Below, in pieces: positions 51,153 through 61,048 of a stretch of 64,000 nucleotides of DNA. Made by a program: the position numbers and the translations under genes. Location: positions 343,190 through 407,189 of the forward strand of contig NZ_VSDO01000006.1 in assembly GCF_008084145.1 (NCBI RefSeq), written 5' to 3'. This DNA comes from Paenibacillus faecis. GTDB lineage: Bacteria; Bacillota; Bacilli; Paenibacillales; Paenibacillaceae. The notes below the pieces were generated by a model. It searched no databases. It was not told the origin of the DNA and saw only the letters and a program-made list of their open reading frames with translations. The first letter of the stretch is position 1. Every line of letters starts with the position of its first letter.

Positions 51153-51911
51153 TTACTGGACATTCCGTTTAGCAAAATGCTTAGAACCTATAAACATAAG
51201 GATTATACCTAATATCAGGTTGATGACGAGAAAAGCTGAAAAATCCGGATTATTTCCTATGCCCTCATATTGCAAAATAACCGTTGATGATTGGATTGGA
51301 TAAGCTAAAGGGAACCACCTTGTCGTTTGAGCAGCAGCTGAAAATAGACCCATAATAGCCGAAACGGATCCAATAAGAATGGAGAACGCCTGATTTTTAA
51401 TCGTCATGGATAACCAAAATTGAAAGGCCATAATTGGTAATACTGTAATCAACATACCGTAACAGTCGCCGATTAATAAGCCCCATGGTATATCTCCTTC
51501 AAATGCTAGTCCTTTTCCTAGTAAAACCATACCAATCAGAAAAATAGTGGTGGAAAAGAACAGACTAATTGCTAGCCAAACAAATTTACTCAAATAAATT
51601 TTTCCTCTTGATATAGGCATGGAAAGGGTTTGTTTCCATCCATTCGCCTGGTGTTCAATATTTGCTATCACTGAGGCAGCCAGTGTAACGGCCAACGGGA
51701 AGCCTAGACCAAATAACAAACTATTGTCATACAATAAATACATCCACATAGAACCTGCACCGAACATCTCAACCTGTTGTTCAACAAGCTCAGAACGATA
51801 GGTGATATTCACCAGCTCATAGGCCAAGATCAGTAACGGGATCAATAAAACAATAGTGAATAACGATGAGCGTTTTAATTTTAATCTATCTGCCCGTAAT
51901 ATATTTTTCAT
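51153..51911 (-). CDS. ABC-2 type permease, lantibiotic-immunity LanE-like
   Basis: 252 residues. The start MKNILRADRLKLKRSSLF is paralogous to the next gene, and both contain GWKQ followed by P-I-(K/S)-(H/R) (ANGWKQTLSMPISRGKIYLSKF). About six membrane helices. Its ATG overlaps the ATPase stop by four bases. The permease pair plus ATPase is the LanFEG layout. Confidence 0.85.
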   Translation of the reverse strand: MKNILRADRLKLKRSSLFTIVLLIPLLILAYELVNITYRSELVEQQVEMFGAGSMWMYLLYDNSLLFGLGFPLAVTLAASVIANIEHQANGWKQTLSMPISRGKIYLSKFVWLAISLFFSTTIFLIGMVLLGKGLAFEGDIPWGLLIGDCYGMLITVLPIMAFQFWLSMTIKNQAFSILIGSVSAIMGLFSAAAQTTRWFPLAYPIQSSTVILQYEGIGNNPDFSAFLVINLILGIILMFIGSKHFAKRNVQ

Positions 51912-52819
51912 AAGCTTCCCTCGGTACCCGTTAATTCTAAGAAGATATCTTCAAGTGTTCTTTTCACCTCTTCAAGTCGATATACAGATAGACCCGAATA
52001 AACTAGAATTGAGTTGATTTCTGAAACAAATGCTGGTTCGGTTTGAGATAACCACAAGAAATCACCTTGTAAATCAGTCTTCAAGTTTCGCTCTTTTAAT
52101 AATTCATTCGCTTTCATTACATCACTAACTCCAACTTTAAGTAGCGGTTTCCGTTTTTGCCTTAAGCGTTCAATCGAATCTTGGAATATCATTTTCCCAT
52201 TATTAATGATCCCTACTTGTGTTGCCATTTGATCTATTTCACTCAACAAGTGGCTAGATACAAGGACACTCATTCCTGCCCCCGGCAATTCTTTAATCAG
52301 CTCCCTGATCTCTTGGATACCAGACGGATCTAGACCGTTAGTCGGTTCGTCCAGTATTAATAAATCCGGATTACTAAGCAATGCTGCGGCAATCCCTAGA
52401 CGCTGCTTCATTCCAAGCGAATATTCCTTGGCCAGCCTGTTAGCCACCTTGGTTAATCTAACGATTTCCAACACTTCATTTACGCGTTTTTCCGGGAGAT
52501 TCCGTAACCGGCGAACGGCTTCCAAATTTTCACGACCGGTTAAGTTTCCATAGTAAGTTGGGGACTCCACCAACGATCCAATCCGTTGTAAAATTTGTAG
52601 GCGGTTATTGTTCAGGTTTTGACCAAAAATTTCAATATCCCCCTTTGTTGGCTTTATCAATCCCAGCAGCATCCGAATCGTTGTTGTTTTTCCAGCCCCA
52701 TTGGGTCCAAGAAATCCATAAATTTGGCCACGTTCGATCCGCAAATTTAATCCATCTACCGACGTGTGCTTTTTATACTTTTTGGTTAGATCATTTGTCA
52801 GTAAAATTTGATCATTCAT
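51908..52819 (-). CDS. ABC transporter ATPase, LanF/BcrA-like
   Basis: 303 residues with Walker A FLGPNGAGKTTTIRML, the signature YSLGMKQRLGIAAALL, and Walker B LLILDEPTNGLDPSG. The C-terminal extension is typical of bacitracin and lantibiotic resistance ATPases. It is the first gene of the operon, divergent from a two-component system that probably controls it. Confidence 0.92.
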   Translation of the reverse strand: MNDQILLTNDLTKKYKKHTSVDGLNLRIERGQIYGFLGPNGAGKTTTIRMLLGLIKPTKGDIEIFGQNLNNNRLQILQRIGSLVESPTYYGNLTGRENLEAVRRLRNLPEKRVNEVLEIVRLTKVANRLAKEYSLGMKQRLGIAAALLSNPDLLILDEPTNGLDPSGIQEIRELIKELPGAGMSVLVSSHLLSEIDQMATQVGIINNGKMIFQDSIERLRQKRKPLLKVGVSDVMKANELLKERNLKTDLQGDFLWLSQTEPAFVSEINSILVYSGLSVYRLEEVKRTLEDIFLELTGTEGSL

Positions 52820-53066
52820 CTGTTCCTCACCTCGTTTCTATCGTAAATGAAATTAACTAAACAAGAATGAAACTTTTCCTAAACATCCGCTTAACGGATT
52901 GTCCCCGTTAATTTCCCCGAAACGATTTACATTCTTAGAACACCAAGCGTTATATAAGTATTTTGATTATTATGAAATCTAAACGGAGTCTTAATTCTTA
53001 TCTCAATAGCTTTTTTTAATCGGCTTTCATGTAAAATAATCATAGAGATCGGAAGGAGAGTTAAAT

Positions 53067-53792
53067 GTGACTTTTAAACTTGAGGATCATAAAATTTTGA
53101 TGGTGGATGATGATCAACACATTTTGGATTTATTACTAACCGTTTTTGAAAAGGAAGGTTTTCAAAACTGCCTAACTGCTACTAATGGAGCAGAGGCGCA
53201 TTTCATAACAACGCAAAACAACCCGCACATTATCTTGTTAGATGTCATGTTACCTGATACAGATGGCTTTACGCTATGTAACAAAATTCGTTCGGAGACC
53301 GATGTACCTATACTGTTCCTTACAGCTAAAACCGCAGATTTAGATAAATTGCAGGGGTTTAGTTTCGGAGGAGATGACTATATTACAAAGCCTTTTAATC
53401 CATTGGAAGTGGTTGCTCGAGTAAAAGCACAATTAAAACGTTCTACTAAAATTCCATCCCCGTATTCGCGAAAAAAGATTTATGATTTCGGCTTTTTTAA
53501 AATAGATCCTAATACAGGAAAACTTACTGTGAATGGGGAAAGAGTAGAATGTCCTACTCAGGAAATGAAACTTTTACTTTATTTTTGCGAACACCCTAAC
53601 CAAATTTTGAGTAAACATCAAATCTATAAGGATGTATGGGGAGAATTTTTTGGTGGGGATAGTACAGTGATGGTACATATACGACGTTTACGTGAAAAAA
53701 TAGAAGAAGATCCTAGCACACCAAAATGGATAAAAACAGTTCGCGGACTTGGCTATATATTTGAGGTAGCTACAGATGAGGATGTATCGTGA
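53067..53792 (+). CDS. OmpR-family response regulator
   Basis: 241 residues: a receiver with ILMVDDDQH and phospho-acceptor Asp in ILLDVMLPDTDG, then a winged helix ending in IKTVRGLGYIFEV. The start is GTG at 53067 with GGAAGGAG eight bases upstream. It overlaps the kinase start by four bases. Same orientation and content as NisR/SpaR-type regulators next to LanFEG genes. AT-rich. Confidence 0.93.
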   Translation: MTFKLEDHKILMVDDDQHILDLLLTVFEKEGFQNCLTATNGAEAHFITTQNNPHIILLDVMLPDTDGFTLCNKIRSETDVPILFLTAKTADLDKLQGFSFGGDDYITKPFNPLEVVARVKAQLKRSTKIPSPYSRKKIYDFGFFKIDPNTGKLTVNGERVECPTQEMKLLLYFCEHPNQILSKHQIYKDVWGEFFGGDSTVMVHIRRLREKIEEDPSTPKWIKTVRGLGYIFEVATDEDVS

Positions 53793-55210
53793 AATTAAGA
53801 AATCGTGTCGCCCATTACTTCGTCTCACGTCTTTTCTGGTTAATGCTGACTTGGGGTTTATTTATCGTGATCAGCATTCTTCTTTTCAGTTTCTTTCTTG
53901 GTCATAACAAAATTGAAACTCCACGATTATCTATTAGTAAAATAGTGGACAATACGAATATCATTGATCAAGGAGTTTCAGTAGACTCGAAGATAAAAGA
54001 AGATTTAAGAAAAAATAAAATGTGGGTACAAGTTCTGGATGATAAGGGGGATGAGATCTTTTCTTTTAATAAACCCCAAAGTATACCAATTCATTATATT
54101 CCTGGCGAACTAGTATCTGATTACTTGTATCCTGCTAAAAAGGGCTATCAGCTATCTACTTGGTATAAAACGATTGATGCTCGGGAGTTAACGTGGGTTT
54201 TAGGGAAACCGATGACAGATAATAATCCTTTTCTATACTGGGCGAATAATCTATGGATTCTTGCCATTATTGTAGTTGGTATTTTAATTGCTCTATTTTT
54301 TGGAAGACAATTAGGTGCTCCTCTACTCTATATTGTTTCTTGGATTGAAAATCTTTCTAAAGGAAAATATGAAGAACCTTTTAATCGTAATTGGAATTTA
54401 AAATCCAAGAGACGCTGGAGAAATAAAACCGAATATAAAATATATGAGGAATTGATGCTAGCCCTTTCTGAGCTTACATCCCATCTTCAGAGAAATACGG
54501 AGGAACGAAAGTTATTAGAAAAAACAAGGGAAGAATGGCTTACAGGGGTTTCACATGATCTTAAGACCCCTTTGTCTGTAATCAAGGGATATACGGTACT
54601 ACTATCTTCACAAGAATATGATTGGGAACAAGATAAGGTGCGTCAATTTTCCAAAATCATGGAAGAACGAGTAGCGTATTTGGAACAACTAATTGAAGAC
54701 TTCAACTTAACTTTTCAGTTGAAAAATGATGCTGTTCCGATGCAACTCGAGCAAAAAAACCTTGTAAATGTCCTTAAAGATATCTTGGAACAACTGAAGA
54801 GCTTACCAGAATCAAAAGACAAGGCGTTTTTATTTGAAACGAATAGAGAACAAATGTACCTTAAGATGGAATCAAAATACTTAAATCGAGCATTTGAAAA
54901 CTTAATTGCCAATAGTATCAAGCATAACCCACCCGGAACTAAAATTAAGATCATGCTTCATGAAGACCTGTCTCATCCCGGACAAATTCTCGTAGTAATT
55001 GAAGATGATGGAGTCGGTATGGATCAAGAAACTTTGGAACACTTATTTGACCGATACTTCCGGGGGACAAACGCAACTGTCAATAATTCCGGAACAGGAT
55101 TAGGAATGGCGATTGCAAAGCAAATCATTATAGCTCATGGTGGAGATATTAAAATAAACAGTAAGCTTCATCAAGGAACCCGGTATAAAATTACTTTCTC
55201 ACTTGAATAA
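53789..55210 (+). CDS. Sensor histidine kinase of the LanFEG module
   Basis: 473 residues. Two membrane helices (about 15-35 and 155-173) flank an extracellular sensor of about 120 residues. The H-box WLTGVSHDLKTPLSVIKGY and the ATPase motifs NLIANSIKHN, EDDGVGMD and GTGLGMAIAKQI follow. The start is GTG overlapping the regulator's stop. The ligand is probably an antimicrobial peptide (inference). It has no terminator that I can see. Confidence 0.92.
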   Translation: MKLRNRVAHYFVSRLFWLMLTWGLFIVISILLFSFFLGHNKIETPRLSISKIVDNTNIIDQGVSVDSKIKEDLRKNKMWVQVLDDKGDEIFSFNKPQSIPIHYIPGELVSDYLYPAKKGYQLSTWYKTIDARELTWVLGKPMTDNNPFLYWANNLWILAIIVVGILIALFFGRQLGAPLLYIVSWIENLSKGKYEEPFNRNWNLKSKRRWRNKTEYKIYEELMLALSELTSHLQRNTEERKLLEKTREEWLTGVSHDLKTPLSVIKGYTVLLSSQEYDWEQDKVRQFSKIMEERVAYLEQLIEDFNLTFQLKNDAVPMQLEQKNLVNVLKDILEQLKSLPESKDKAFLFETNREQMYLKMESKYLNRAFENLIANSIKHNPPGTKIKIMLHEDLSHPGQILVVIEDDGVGMDQETLEHLFDRYFRGTNATVNNSGTGLGMAIAKQIIIAHGGDIKINSKLHQGTRYKITFSLE

Positions 55211-55355
55211 GCTTTATAGATGCATCTTTTTCAAGTAAGTGTTCAACCTTACAGAGCGTTTAAGGAAATTGTAATCTGGATCAATAGTATCAACCTGGCT
55301 GCTCCTGTATACTGATTCTGTCCATCGATGGGATTTGTTTTTAGGGGGAGTTGAC

Positions 55356-56861
55356 GTGAGGCTTTTTGAAATGCTGCTATTCTTTACGAGCGCTTGTTTG
55401 TTGGCGCTCCTGTTCATTGTCAATCCACGTATCCGCAGATCGGCTCTGCTCCTGACAAGCGGAGCAGGCTCCTTTTTATTAGGGATACATTTACTTGTTG
55501 AAGGATACAGGGTTCAGCTTTTATTTTTATACGGATTTACGATTCTAATGCTTATACTTTCGCTAATCGACGTTTTCAAGAAGCAGAAAGCCGTTCGGAC
55601 TTCCTCGCGAATTCGCAGGGTGCTGGGCCGCCTTTTTATTGGGATGGGGTTAATCGGGACGGCGTGCTTCCAGTATGTGTTCCCCGTATTCGACCTTCCG
55701 GCGCCAACCGGCGAATTTAAGGTAGGCACGCAAGTTTTTCATTTCGTCGATTCAAACAGGGAGGAGACATTTGGCTCAACCGCGACAGGTAAGAGAGAAT
55801 TGATGGTTCAGGTATGGTATCCGGCTCAAACCGGAACCGGCCAGTACGCCTCCTTTATCCCCGATACCCGGATTTTAAGTTATATGGCGGCGAACTACGG
55901 CCTTCCCGGCTTTACTTTTCAACACCTGAAATACGTACCCAGTCATGCTTATTCGGGGGCCGAAGTCTCTTCGTCACAGACTTCATACCCGCTGATCCTT
56001 GCGAATCCCGGCTTCGGCTCTTCCAGGTTCCTTCATACGTCGCAAGCCGAAAATCTTGCGAGTCACGGATATATCGTGGCCGTGATCGATCATACCTTCA
56101 ATACATTCGCAACCGAATTTCCGGACGGTCGAATCACGACCAGCACAACCAACGACTTATTTTCGCCAGACCACGATTATCGGACCGAAAACGGAAATCG
56201 CGATAAATTGGGAAAAGTGTTAACCGATGATGTGGCTTTTGCGCTAGACCAGTTTGAGCTTATTCAATCGGGGCAGATTCCAAGTCGTTTTAAAGGGAAA
56301 ATGGATCTCAAGCATGTCGGGGTGTTCGGTCATTCCATCGGCGGAGCGACGGCCTATGACGCCGCTTACGATCCGCGAATCACGGCTGGAATCGACTTGG
56401 ACGGAGGGCTTTACCGTCTGCGTGACAGAGAGGGTCTGCAAAAGCCGTTTTTATTCATCCACTCCGCAACCGAATATGAACGATTAAAAATGGTGAGGGA
56501 CAACCGGGTTTACACGGATGAAGAGCTTGAACGGACGGGTTCAACAAGAGAGTGGATGGATCAAGTAACGGAAGATAAAAAGCTGGAGCTTGAACGGATG
56601 CGCGAAGCGGTCGGCGCAGGGGGGCAAGTCCTCTATATCGACAATGCGGAGCATTTGAATTTTACCGATGTCCAGTTCATTTCTCCTATTTTCAAAATGC
56701 TGGGCGTTACAGGAAAGATTGCACCCGAAAGAGCGAACGCCGTCATCAATGCCTATATGCTGGATTTCTTCGATATGCATCTTAAAAATCAAGGCGGAAA
56801 CTTAATGAAGGGACCGGATAGCCGCTTTCCCGAAATGAAGTTCGCCACCTCACTGTTATAA
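55356..56861 (+). CDS. Membrane-anchored alpha/beta hydrolase, PAF acetylhydrolase-like
   Basis: About 501 residues. The first 120 contain three or four hydrophobic helices. The C-terminal hydrolase domain has the oxyanion region YPLILANPGFGSSRF, the nucleophile GVFGHSIGGATAYDA and DLDGGLY. This is the layout of PF03403-type lipases and esterases. GTG 55356 is preferred because AGGGGGAG precedes it; an upstream TTG (55335) lacks a site. GC-rich codon use returns here, marking the right border of the AT-rich block. Confidence 0.85.
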   Translation: MRLFEMLLFFTSACLLALLFIVNPRIRRSALLLTSGAGSFLLGIHLLVEGYRVQLLFLYGFTILMLILSLIDVFKKQKAVRTSSRIRRVLGRLFIGMGLIGTACFQYVFPVFDLPAPTGEFKVGTQVFHFVDSNREETFGSTATGKRELMVQVWYPAQTGTGQYASFIPDTRILSYMAANYGLPGFTFQHLKYVPSHAYSGAEVSSSQTSYPLILANPGFGSSRFLHTSQAENLASHGYIVAVIDHTFNTFATEFPDGRITTSTTNDLFSPDHDYRTENGNRDKLGKVLTDDVAFALDQFELIQSGQIPSRFKGKMDLKHVGVFGHSIGGATAYDAAYDPRITAGIDLDGGLYRLRDREGLQKPFLFIHSATEYERLKMVRDNRVYTDEELERTGSTREWMDQVTEDKKLELERMREAVGAGGQVLYIDNAEHLNFTDVQFISPIFKMLGVTGKIAPERANAVINAYMLDFFDMHLKNQGGNLMKGPDSRFPEMKFATSLL

Positions 56862-56868
56862 TAAAGCG

Positions 56869-56892
56869 AAAGGCACCTTGTAAGGTGCCTTT
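56869..56892. terminator. Bidirectional terminator between convergent genes
   Basis: AAAGGCACCTT and AAGGTGCCTTT form a perfect 11-bp stem on a two-base loop, with short T-rich tails on both sides. Confidence 0.75.
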
Positions 56893-56903
56893 GCCCTTCA
56901 AGC

Positions 56904-57725
56904 CTATTTCACCGCCCCCTGCGTCACCCCATTAATAATCCACTTCTGCGCAAATACGTAGACCAGGATCATCGGGAGCATCGCAAGCAAATAGGAGGCG
57001 AACGCCAGATTGAATTCCGTATTGAACTGTCCCTGGAAAATATACTGGACCAAGGGCAGCGTGTACTTATCCTGGTCGCTGATAATAATGAGCGGAAGCA
57101 GAAAGTCATTGTACGTGGACAGACAGATCAGAATCCCCACGGTGGCGTTGATCGGCATCATCAGCGGAAAAATAATCCGCCAAAACGTTCCCCAGGTGGA
57201 AGCGCCGTCGACCTTGGCCGCCTCCTCCAGCGCGGTCGGGATGGATCGGATATAACCTACATACACAAAAACGTTAAACGCGAGACCGTATACAGTGTGC
57301 AGAATGGTCAGTCCGACCAGATTCGTCATCCCCAATCCGGAGGTCAGCTTCACGATCGGGAGCATGATGATCGGAAAGGGAATGAACATGGCGCTGATAA
57401 AGTAGAAGTATAACCCCTTAAAAAACTTCCGATCCATATTTCGTGCTATCGCATAGGACACTAACGAGTTGGTCAACAGGGTCAATACCGCCGTTGCTAT
57501 GGTAACGAACGCGCTGTTTCCGAGAGCTTGAAAAAAATTCGTCATCTTGATCGCTTCCGCATAATTCTCAAACCGCCAGTGGGTCGGCAAACCGAACACG
57601 GAGCCCAGCATATCTTCCTGGTTTTTCAGAGAAATCGTGATCGCCATGTACAGGGGAAACAGGATAAATAAAGTGCCCAGCGCCACCAGAATCGTTACGG
57701 TCCAATTGATGCGTCTGCTTCTCAT
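56904..57725 (-). CDS. CUT1 ABC transporter permease, MalG type (second system)
   Basis: 273 residues, six predicted helices, with the EAA loop (EEAAKVDGASTWGTFWRIIFP) and the ending WIINGVTQGAVK usual for MalG. It overlaps the MalF-type gene by four bases. No ATPase is encoded here. Confidence 0.93.
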   Translation of the reverse strand: MRSRRINWTVTILVALGTLFILFPLYMAITISLKNQEDMLGSVFGLPTHWRFENYAEAIKMTNFFQALGNSAFVTIATAVLTLLTNSLVSYAIARNMDRKFFKGLYFYFISAMFIPFPIIMLPIVKLTSGLGMTNLVGLTILHTVYGLAFNVFVYVGYIRSIPTALEEAAKVDGASTWGTFWRIIFPLMMPINATVGILICLSTYNDFLLPLIIISDQDKYTLPLVQYIFQGQFNTEFNLAFASYLLAMLPMILVYVFAQKWIINGVTQGAVK

Positions 57726-58591
57726 GACATCTCCGTCTCCCTTCTCTGCAAAAATCGGATTTGAACAATGGAAATGAGCGCAATCACGATAAAATAGATC
57801 ACCGAGTTTGCGGATTGGTATGCAAATTCGCCGCCCTGGAATCCGCCAGTATATATCAAATGGGATATGGATTGCGTGGCTCGCCCCGGTCCTCCGTTGG
57901 TCAGGGCGACGATCAAATCGAACACCATCAGCGAGTTTTTCATGGCCAGCACCATATTGATGGTAAAAAACGGAGCGATCATCGGAAATGTGATTCTCCA
58001 GAATTCCTGCCAGCGGCTCGCCCCGTCCAGATTGGAAGCCTCATAAATATCGGTGGGTATCGTTTGAAGCCCGGATAAGTACAAAATGGTGTTAAAAGCG
58101 ATTCCCTGCCAAACCGCAACGAGCGTTACACCGATCCATGCCAACTTCCCGCTCCCGAGAATATTGCCCGCCAGTGTTTCGCTTCCCAGATTCGCCCCCC
58201 AAATCGGAAACACGTTGGAGAACAAATAATTGAAGATGTATCCCACGATCAGTACGCTTAAAATATTCGGCAGAAAATAAACCGCACGGAAGAAGTTGCG
58301 CGACTTAATCCTGGCGTTTAATCCAAGCGCAATCAACAAGCTGATCACATTAATCAGGATCATGGTCACTATGGAAAACTTAAAGGTGAACCAATAGGAA
58401 TTCCACACATTCCCGTCCTGAAACAGGTAGAAATAGTTCTTCAAACCGATGAAATCGTAACTATGTCCATAGCCGTTCCAATTCGTAAACGAATAATATA
58501 CCCCTTGCAGGGCCGGAAACGTGTGAAATAGGAAAAAGAGCAGTACAGCCGGTATGGTCATCCAGTAAAAAACCGAATTACGTCTCGTCAT
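57722..58591 (-). CDS. CUT1 ABC transporter permease, MalF type (second system)
   Basis: 289 residues: FLFHTFPALQGVYYSFTNWNG near the start and the EAA loop (YEASNLDGASRWQEFWRITFP). It follows the solute-binding gene and partners the MalG-type permease. Probably imports a plant-derived oligosaccharide (inference from family). Confidence 0.93.
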   Translation of the reverse strand: MTRRNSVFYWMTIPAVLLFFLFHTFPALQGVYYSFTNWNGYGHSYDFIGLKNYFYLFQDGNVWNSYWFTFKFSIVTMILINVISLLIALGLNARIKSRNFFRAVYFLPNILSVLIVGYIFNYLFSNVFPIWGANLGSETLAGNILGSGKLAWIGVTLVAVWQGIAFNTILYLSGLQTIPTDIYEASNLDGASRWQEFWRITFPMIAPFFTINMVLAMKNSLMVFDLIVALTNGGPGRATQSISHLIYTGGFQGGEFAYQSANSVIYFIVIALISIVQIRFLQRRETEMS

Positions 58592-58639
58592 CCTCCATCC
58601 TCCTCTTTGTTCTAGCTTGACTCAAGCGAAGTCGGACCC

Positions 58640-59884
58640 TTAATGGGTTTGCCGGCGGTTCGCCACTTTATCCCATTCCCGGTCCAGCGTGCCGAGAAAA
58701 TCATCGATATTGCCGTTTTGCAAGAACGACTGGACGATCGAGTTCAGTTGAACGGCTTGCGGAATAAAGTGATCGGCAAAATCGACAAATCGCCCTTGCT
58801 CGAAATAAGGCTGAAGCTCGGCGACCGCCGGGTCCTTCTGCTCCACGCCTTCCACCGCGGAAAAAGCGGTTTGCTCCTCAATGTATTGGCCAATATTTTC
58901 GGGCTTGAGCAGGAATTCGATAAATTGGGCCGCCTCTTCTTTATGCTCCGAGGATTTCGTGATCGTTAACAAAGTATCCACCCCGGAAACCAGATGGACT
59001 TGGTCCGCGTTATTACCGGTTGGAAACGGAAAGAAGCCAAGCTCCAGGTTCGGATTCGTTTTACGCAGTTCCGGGATCGCCCAGGTTCCCTGGATGTACA
59101 TGGCCGCTTCCCCTCGCGCGAAGGCCCGGTTTCCGTCGGCATACGTTTTGCCGAAATTGTCATTATGGCCATAATCGAGCAGGGCCAGCATTTTCTCGGC
59201 CACTTCCCGGAAGTTTTCTTTGAAGGTGGTTTCACCGGACCGTCGAGCTTGAAAAAAATCATTCCCTACGAGGTTGGGACCGAGCGCGTTAAAAGGCAAA
59301 TTCGTCTGCCAATCATCCTTATATGTAAAATAGAAAGGTATGATGCCCGCCTCTTTAACCGCTTTCGCCGTGGCAATGAGCTCATCCCAGGTTTTCGGAA
59401 CCTGCAGGTTCAACTCGCGGAAAATTTGCTTGTTGTACATAATGCCGTTGGCATTGGTCGCATACGGAACGCCGGTAATTTCGCGCATACCGGAAACGTC
59501 GGTAAGCTGCTTGACGTATACGGGGTTTACACCCTCCAATAGGGGCTGATTCGTCAAATCCTCGAAGATCCCGCTTTGCGACAAAACCGAAAATGTATCC
59601 GTGGCCCCCATCCCGACGATGTCAGGCTCATCATTTTTAACGACGCGGGTTAATAAAACGGTTTCAGCATCCGGCGGATTGACCTGGGTGACCTCAATGC
59701 CGGGGTTCTCGGCATTGAACTTCGCGATCAGTTTGTCGAAGGAGGCTTTAGCCTCGGGTTTATTTTGAAAAAACTCGATCCGCACTTTCCCGGCATCGGA
59801 TTCTCCTCCGCCACAGGATGTCAGAAGCGACCCCGGAAGCAACAAGGCCATCGCCAGGCAAAGCGTCTTGCGCAACCTTCTCAA
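58640..59884 (-). CDS. Extracellular solute-binding lipoprotein, family 1 (second system)
   Basis: 414 residues with a signal peptide and the lipobox LLTSC, then the family 1 fold (IEFFQNKPEAKASFDKLIAKFNAENPGIEV). It is the first gene of a three-gene CUT1 operon. A regulator is not adjacent. The ligand is unknown. Confidence 0.93.
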   Translation of the reverse strand: MRRLRKTLCLAMALLLPGSLLTSCGGGESDAGKVRIEFFQNKPEAKASFDKLIAKFNAENPGIEVTQVNPPDAETVLLTRVVKNDEPDIVGMGATDTFSVLSQSGIFEDLTNQPLLEGVNPVYVKQLTDVSGMREITGVPYATNANGIMYNKQIFRELNLQVPKTWDELIATAKAVKEAGIIPFYFTYKDDWQTNLPFNALGPNLVGNDFFQARRSGETTFKENFREVAEKMLALLDYGHNDNFGKTYADGNRAFARGEAAMYIQGTWAIPELRKTNPNLELGFFPFPTGNNADQVHLVSGVDTLLTITKSSEHKEEAAQFIEFLLKPENIGQYIEEQTAFSAVEGVEQKDPAVAELQPYFEQGRFVDFADHFIPQAVQLNSIVQSFLQNGNIDDFLGTLDREWDKVANRRQTH

Positions 59885-60011
59885 TTGGAATTCCTCCTTT
59901 GTGTTTCGTCGGATTGAAGCATGTCAGCAAGAAACCTCTAGTCTATGATTAGTACCCTTTTCCATACTTACGCTAAACACGGAAATTAAATAAGGGCCTT
60001 GGGGCAGATGA

Positions 60012-60040
60012 CAAAACGCCCGCGGTCAACCGCGAGCGTT
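60012..60040 (-). terminator. Terminator of the coiled-coil protein gene
   Basis: AACGC-CGCGGT and ACCGCG-GCGTT arms with one mismatch close on two bases. The minus strand continues TTTTGTC. Confidence 0.7.
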
Positions 60041-60075
60041 TCAGATACGGTTTTCTTCCGACAAGCATCGGGCGG

Positions 60076-60861
60076 CTAAGGGAGTTTGGACTCGGCCGCT
60101 TTCAGATAACCTTCGATTTGTTTCTCCCAAGCATGGATTTTCTTTTGCGATTGGTTCACCTTGCCGAGTTCGGCGTACATGATCGTCATCTGCGCCGCCG
60201 CCATCACCGCGTTTCCTTTCTTAATCGCGGCACGGTATAGTTTCTCCGCCGCCGACTTGTTTTTGTTCGTCCGGTTAATCAGCTTGTTCTCGGCTGCAAT
60301 CTGTTTCTTAAGAGGCTGAATTGAGGCCAAGGACGTTCTGATTTCTTTAGCCTTGGCCGCCGCCTGCTTCTTGGCCGTCGTCAGCGCCGATTTCCGGTTC
60401 GCGATGTCCAGCTTGGCCGCGTCGACCGCAGGCTTAAGATTGTTCCGCTTCAAGTCAAGCAGCGCGGCTTTCTTCGCGTCCTTCGTTTTTCTTGCGGCCG
60501 CGGCCTGTTTCGTCAACGTCTTGTATTGTTCCAGTGATGGAGCGTGTTTCTTTAGCGCCTGATCATAGCTTGCCTTGAATTGCTCAAGTTTACCCTTATC
60601 GATATTTTTGATTTTGGTCTGAATCGCCTTCAATCGGTCGTTGTTTTGCTTCCGAAGGGTCTGGGTATCCAGCTTCTCCAGCTTGATCAGGCTCTCCAGC
60701 GCGGAGAAGCTGTCATGCAGCGTGTCCACGGTCAGCAGCGCCTCCTCCCAACCGTCCGCTCTCGCCGTCGACATGCCGACAACCGGCATGACGGCTGTTA
60801 ATAAGACCAATGTTAGCAGGAACTTCAGGGTCCACCGGCATAATCCTTTGTTCAAATTCAT
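60076..60861 (-). CDS. Secreted Lys/Ala-rich coiled-coil protein
   Basis: 261 residues. A signal peptide (about 1-35, ending near ARA) is followed by a helical region rich in Lys, Ala, Leu and Gln, probably coiled coil throughout (about 40-255). No enzymatic motif. ATG 60861 is chosen for GAAGGAG eight bases upstream; a longer frame from 60927 would run through the preceding gene's terminator. Such proteins occur in Paenibacilli as uncharacterised exported proteins, possibly bound to the cell wall. Function unknown. Confidence 0.75.
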   Translation of the reverse strand: MNLNKGLCRWTLKFLLTLVLLTAVMPVVGMSTARADGWEEALLTVDTLHDSFSALESLIKLEKLDTQTLRKQNNDRLKAIQTKIKNIDKGKLEQFKASYDQALKKHAPSLEQYKTLTKQAAAARKTKDAKKAALLDLKRNNLKPAVDAAKLDIANRKSALTTAKKQAAAKAKEIRTSLASIQPLKKQIAAENKLINRTNKNKSAAEKLYRAAIKKGNAVMAAAQMTIMYAELGKVNQSQKKIHAWEKQIEGYLKAAESKLP

Positions 60862-60920
60862 CCGAAACACTCCTTCTTCAAATGTGGATTCATTCATTTC
60901 ACAACAGGGCCCAAAACGCA

Positions 60921-60966
60921 AAAACACCCCGCAAGACAGGCTGATTCAGCCAATCCTGCGAGGTGC
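60921..60966 (-). terminator. Terminator downstream of the LplA-like gene
   Basis: A long interrupted stem (CACC-CGCA with TGCG-GGTG, plus GGCTG with CAGCC) is followed on the minus strand by TTTTTG. It lies between the LplA-like gene and the coiled-coil protein gene. Confidence 0.75.
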
Positions 60967-61048
60967 TTCTCTCGCTCGTTCCGTTATGATTTATAGCTAA
61001 TATACCTGAAAAGGGAATTGATGTCAATTCTATTCACGAACATACATT

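Noticed and set aside
52820-53066. Search for a lantibiotic precursor gene between the divergent LanFEG and two-component genes
   Set aside because: No short ORF with a ribosome site, leader motif and Cys/Ser/Thr-rich core is visible. Only AT-rich leader sequence and a small inverted repeat (ATCCG-N5-CGGAT) were found, so I call a resistance-only module.
60861-60927. N-terminal extension of the coiled-coil protein from 60927
   Set aside because: The extra codons lie across the terminator hairpin of the upstream gene. The internal ATG has a good ribosome site followed at once by a signal peptide.
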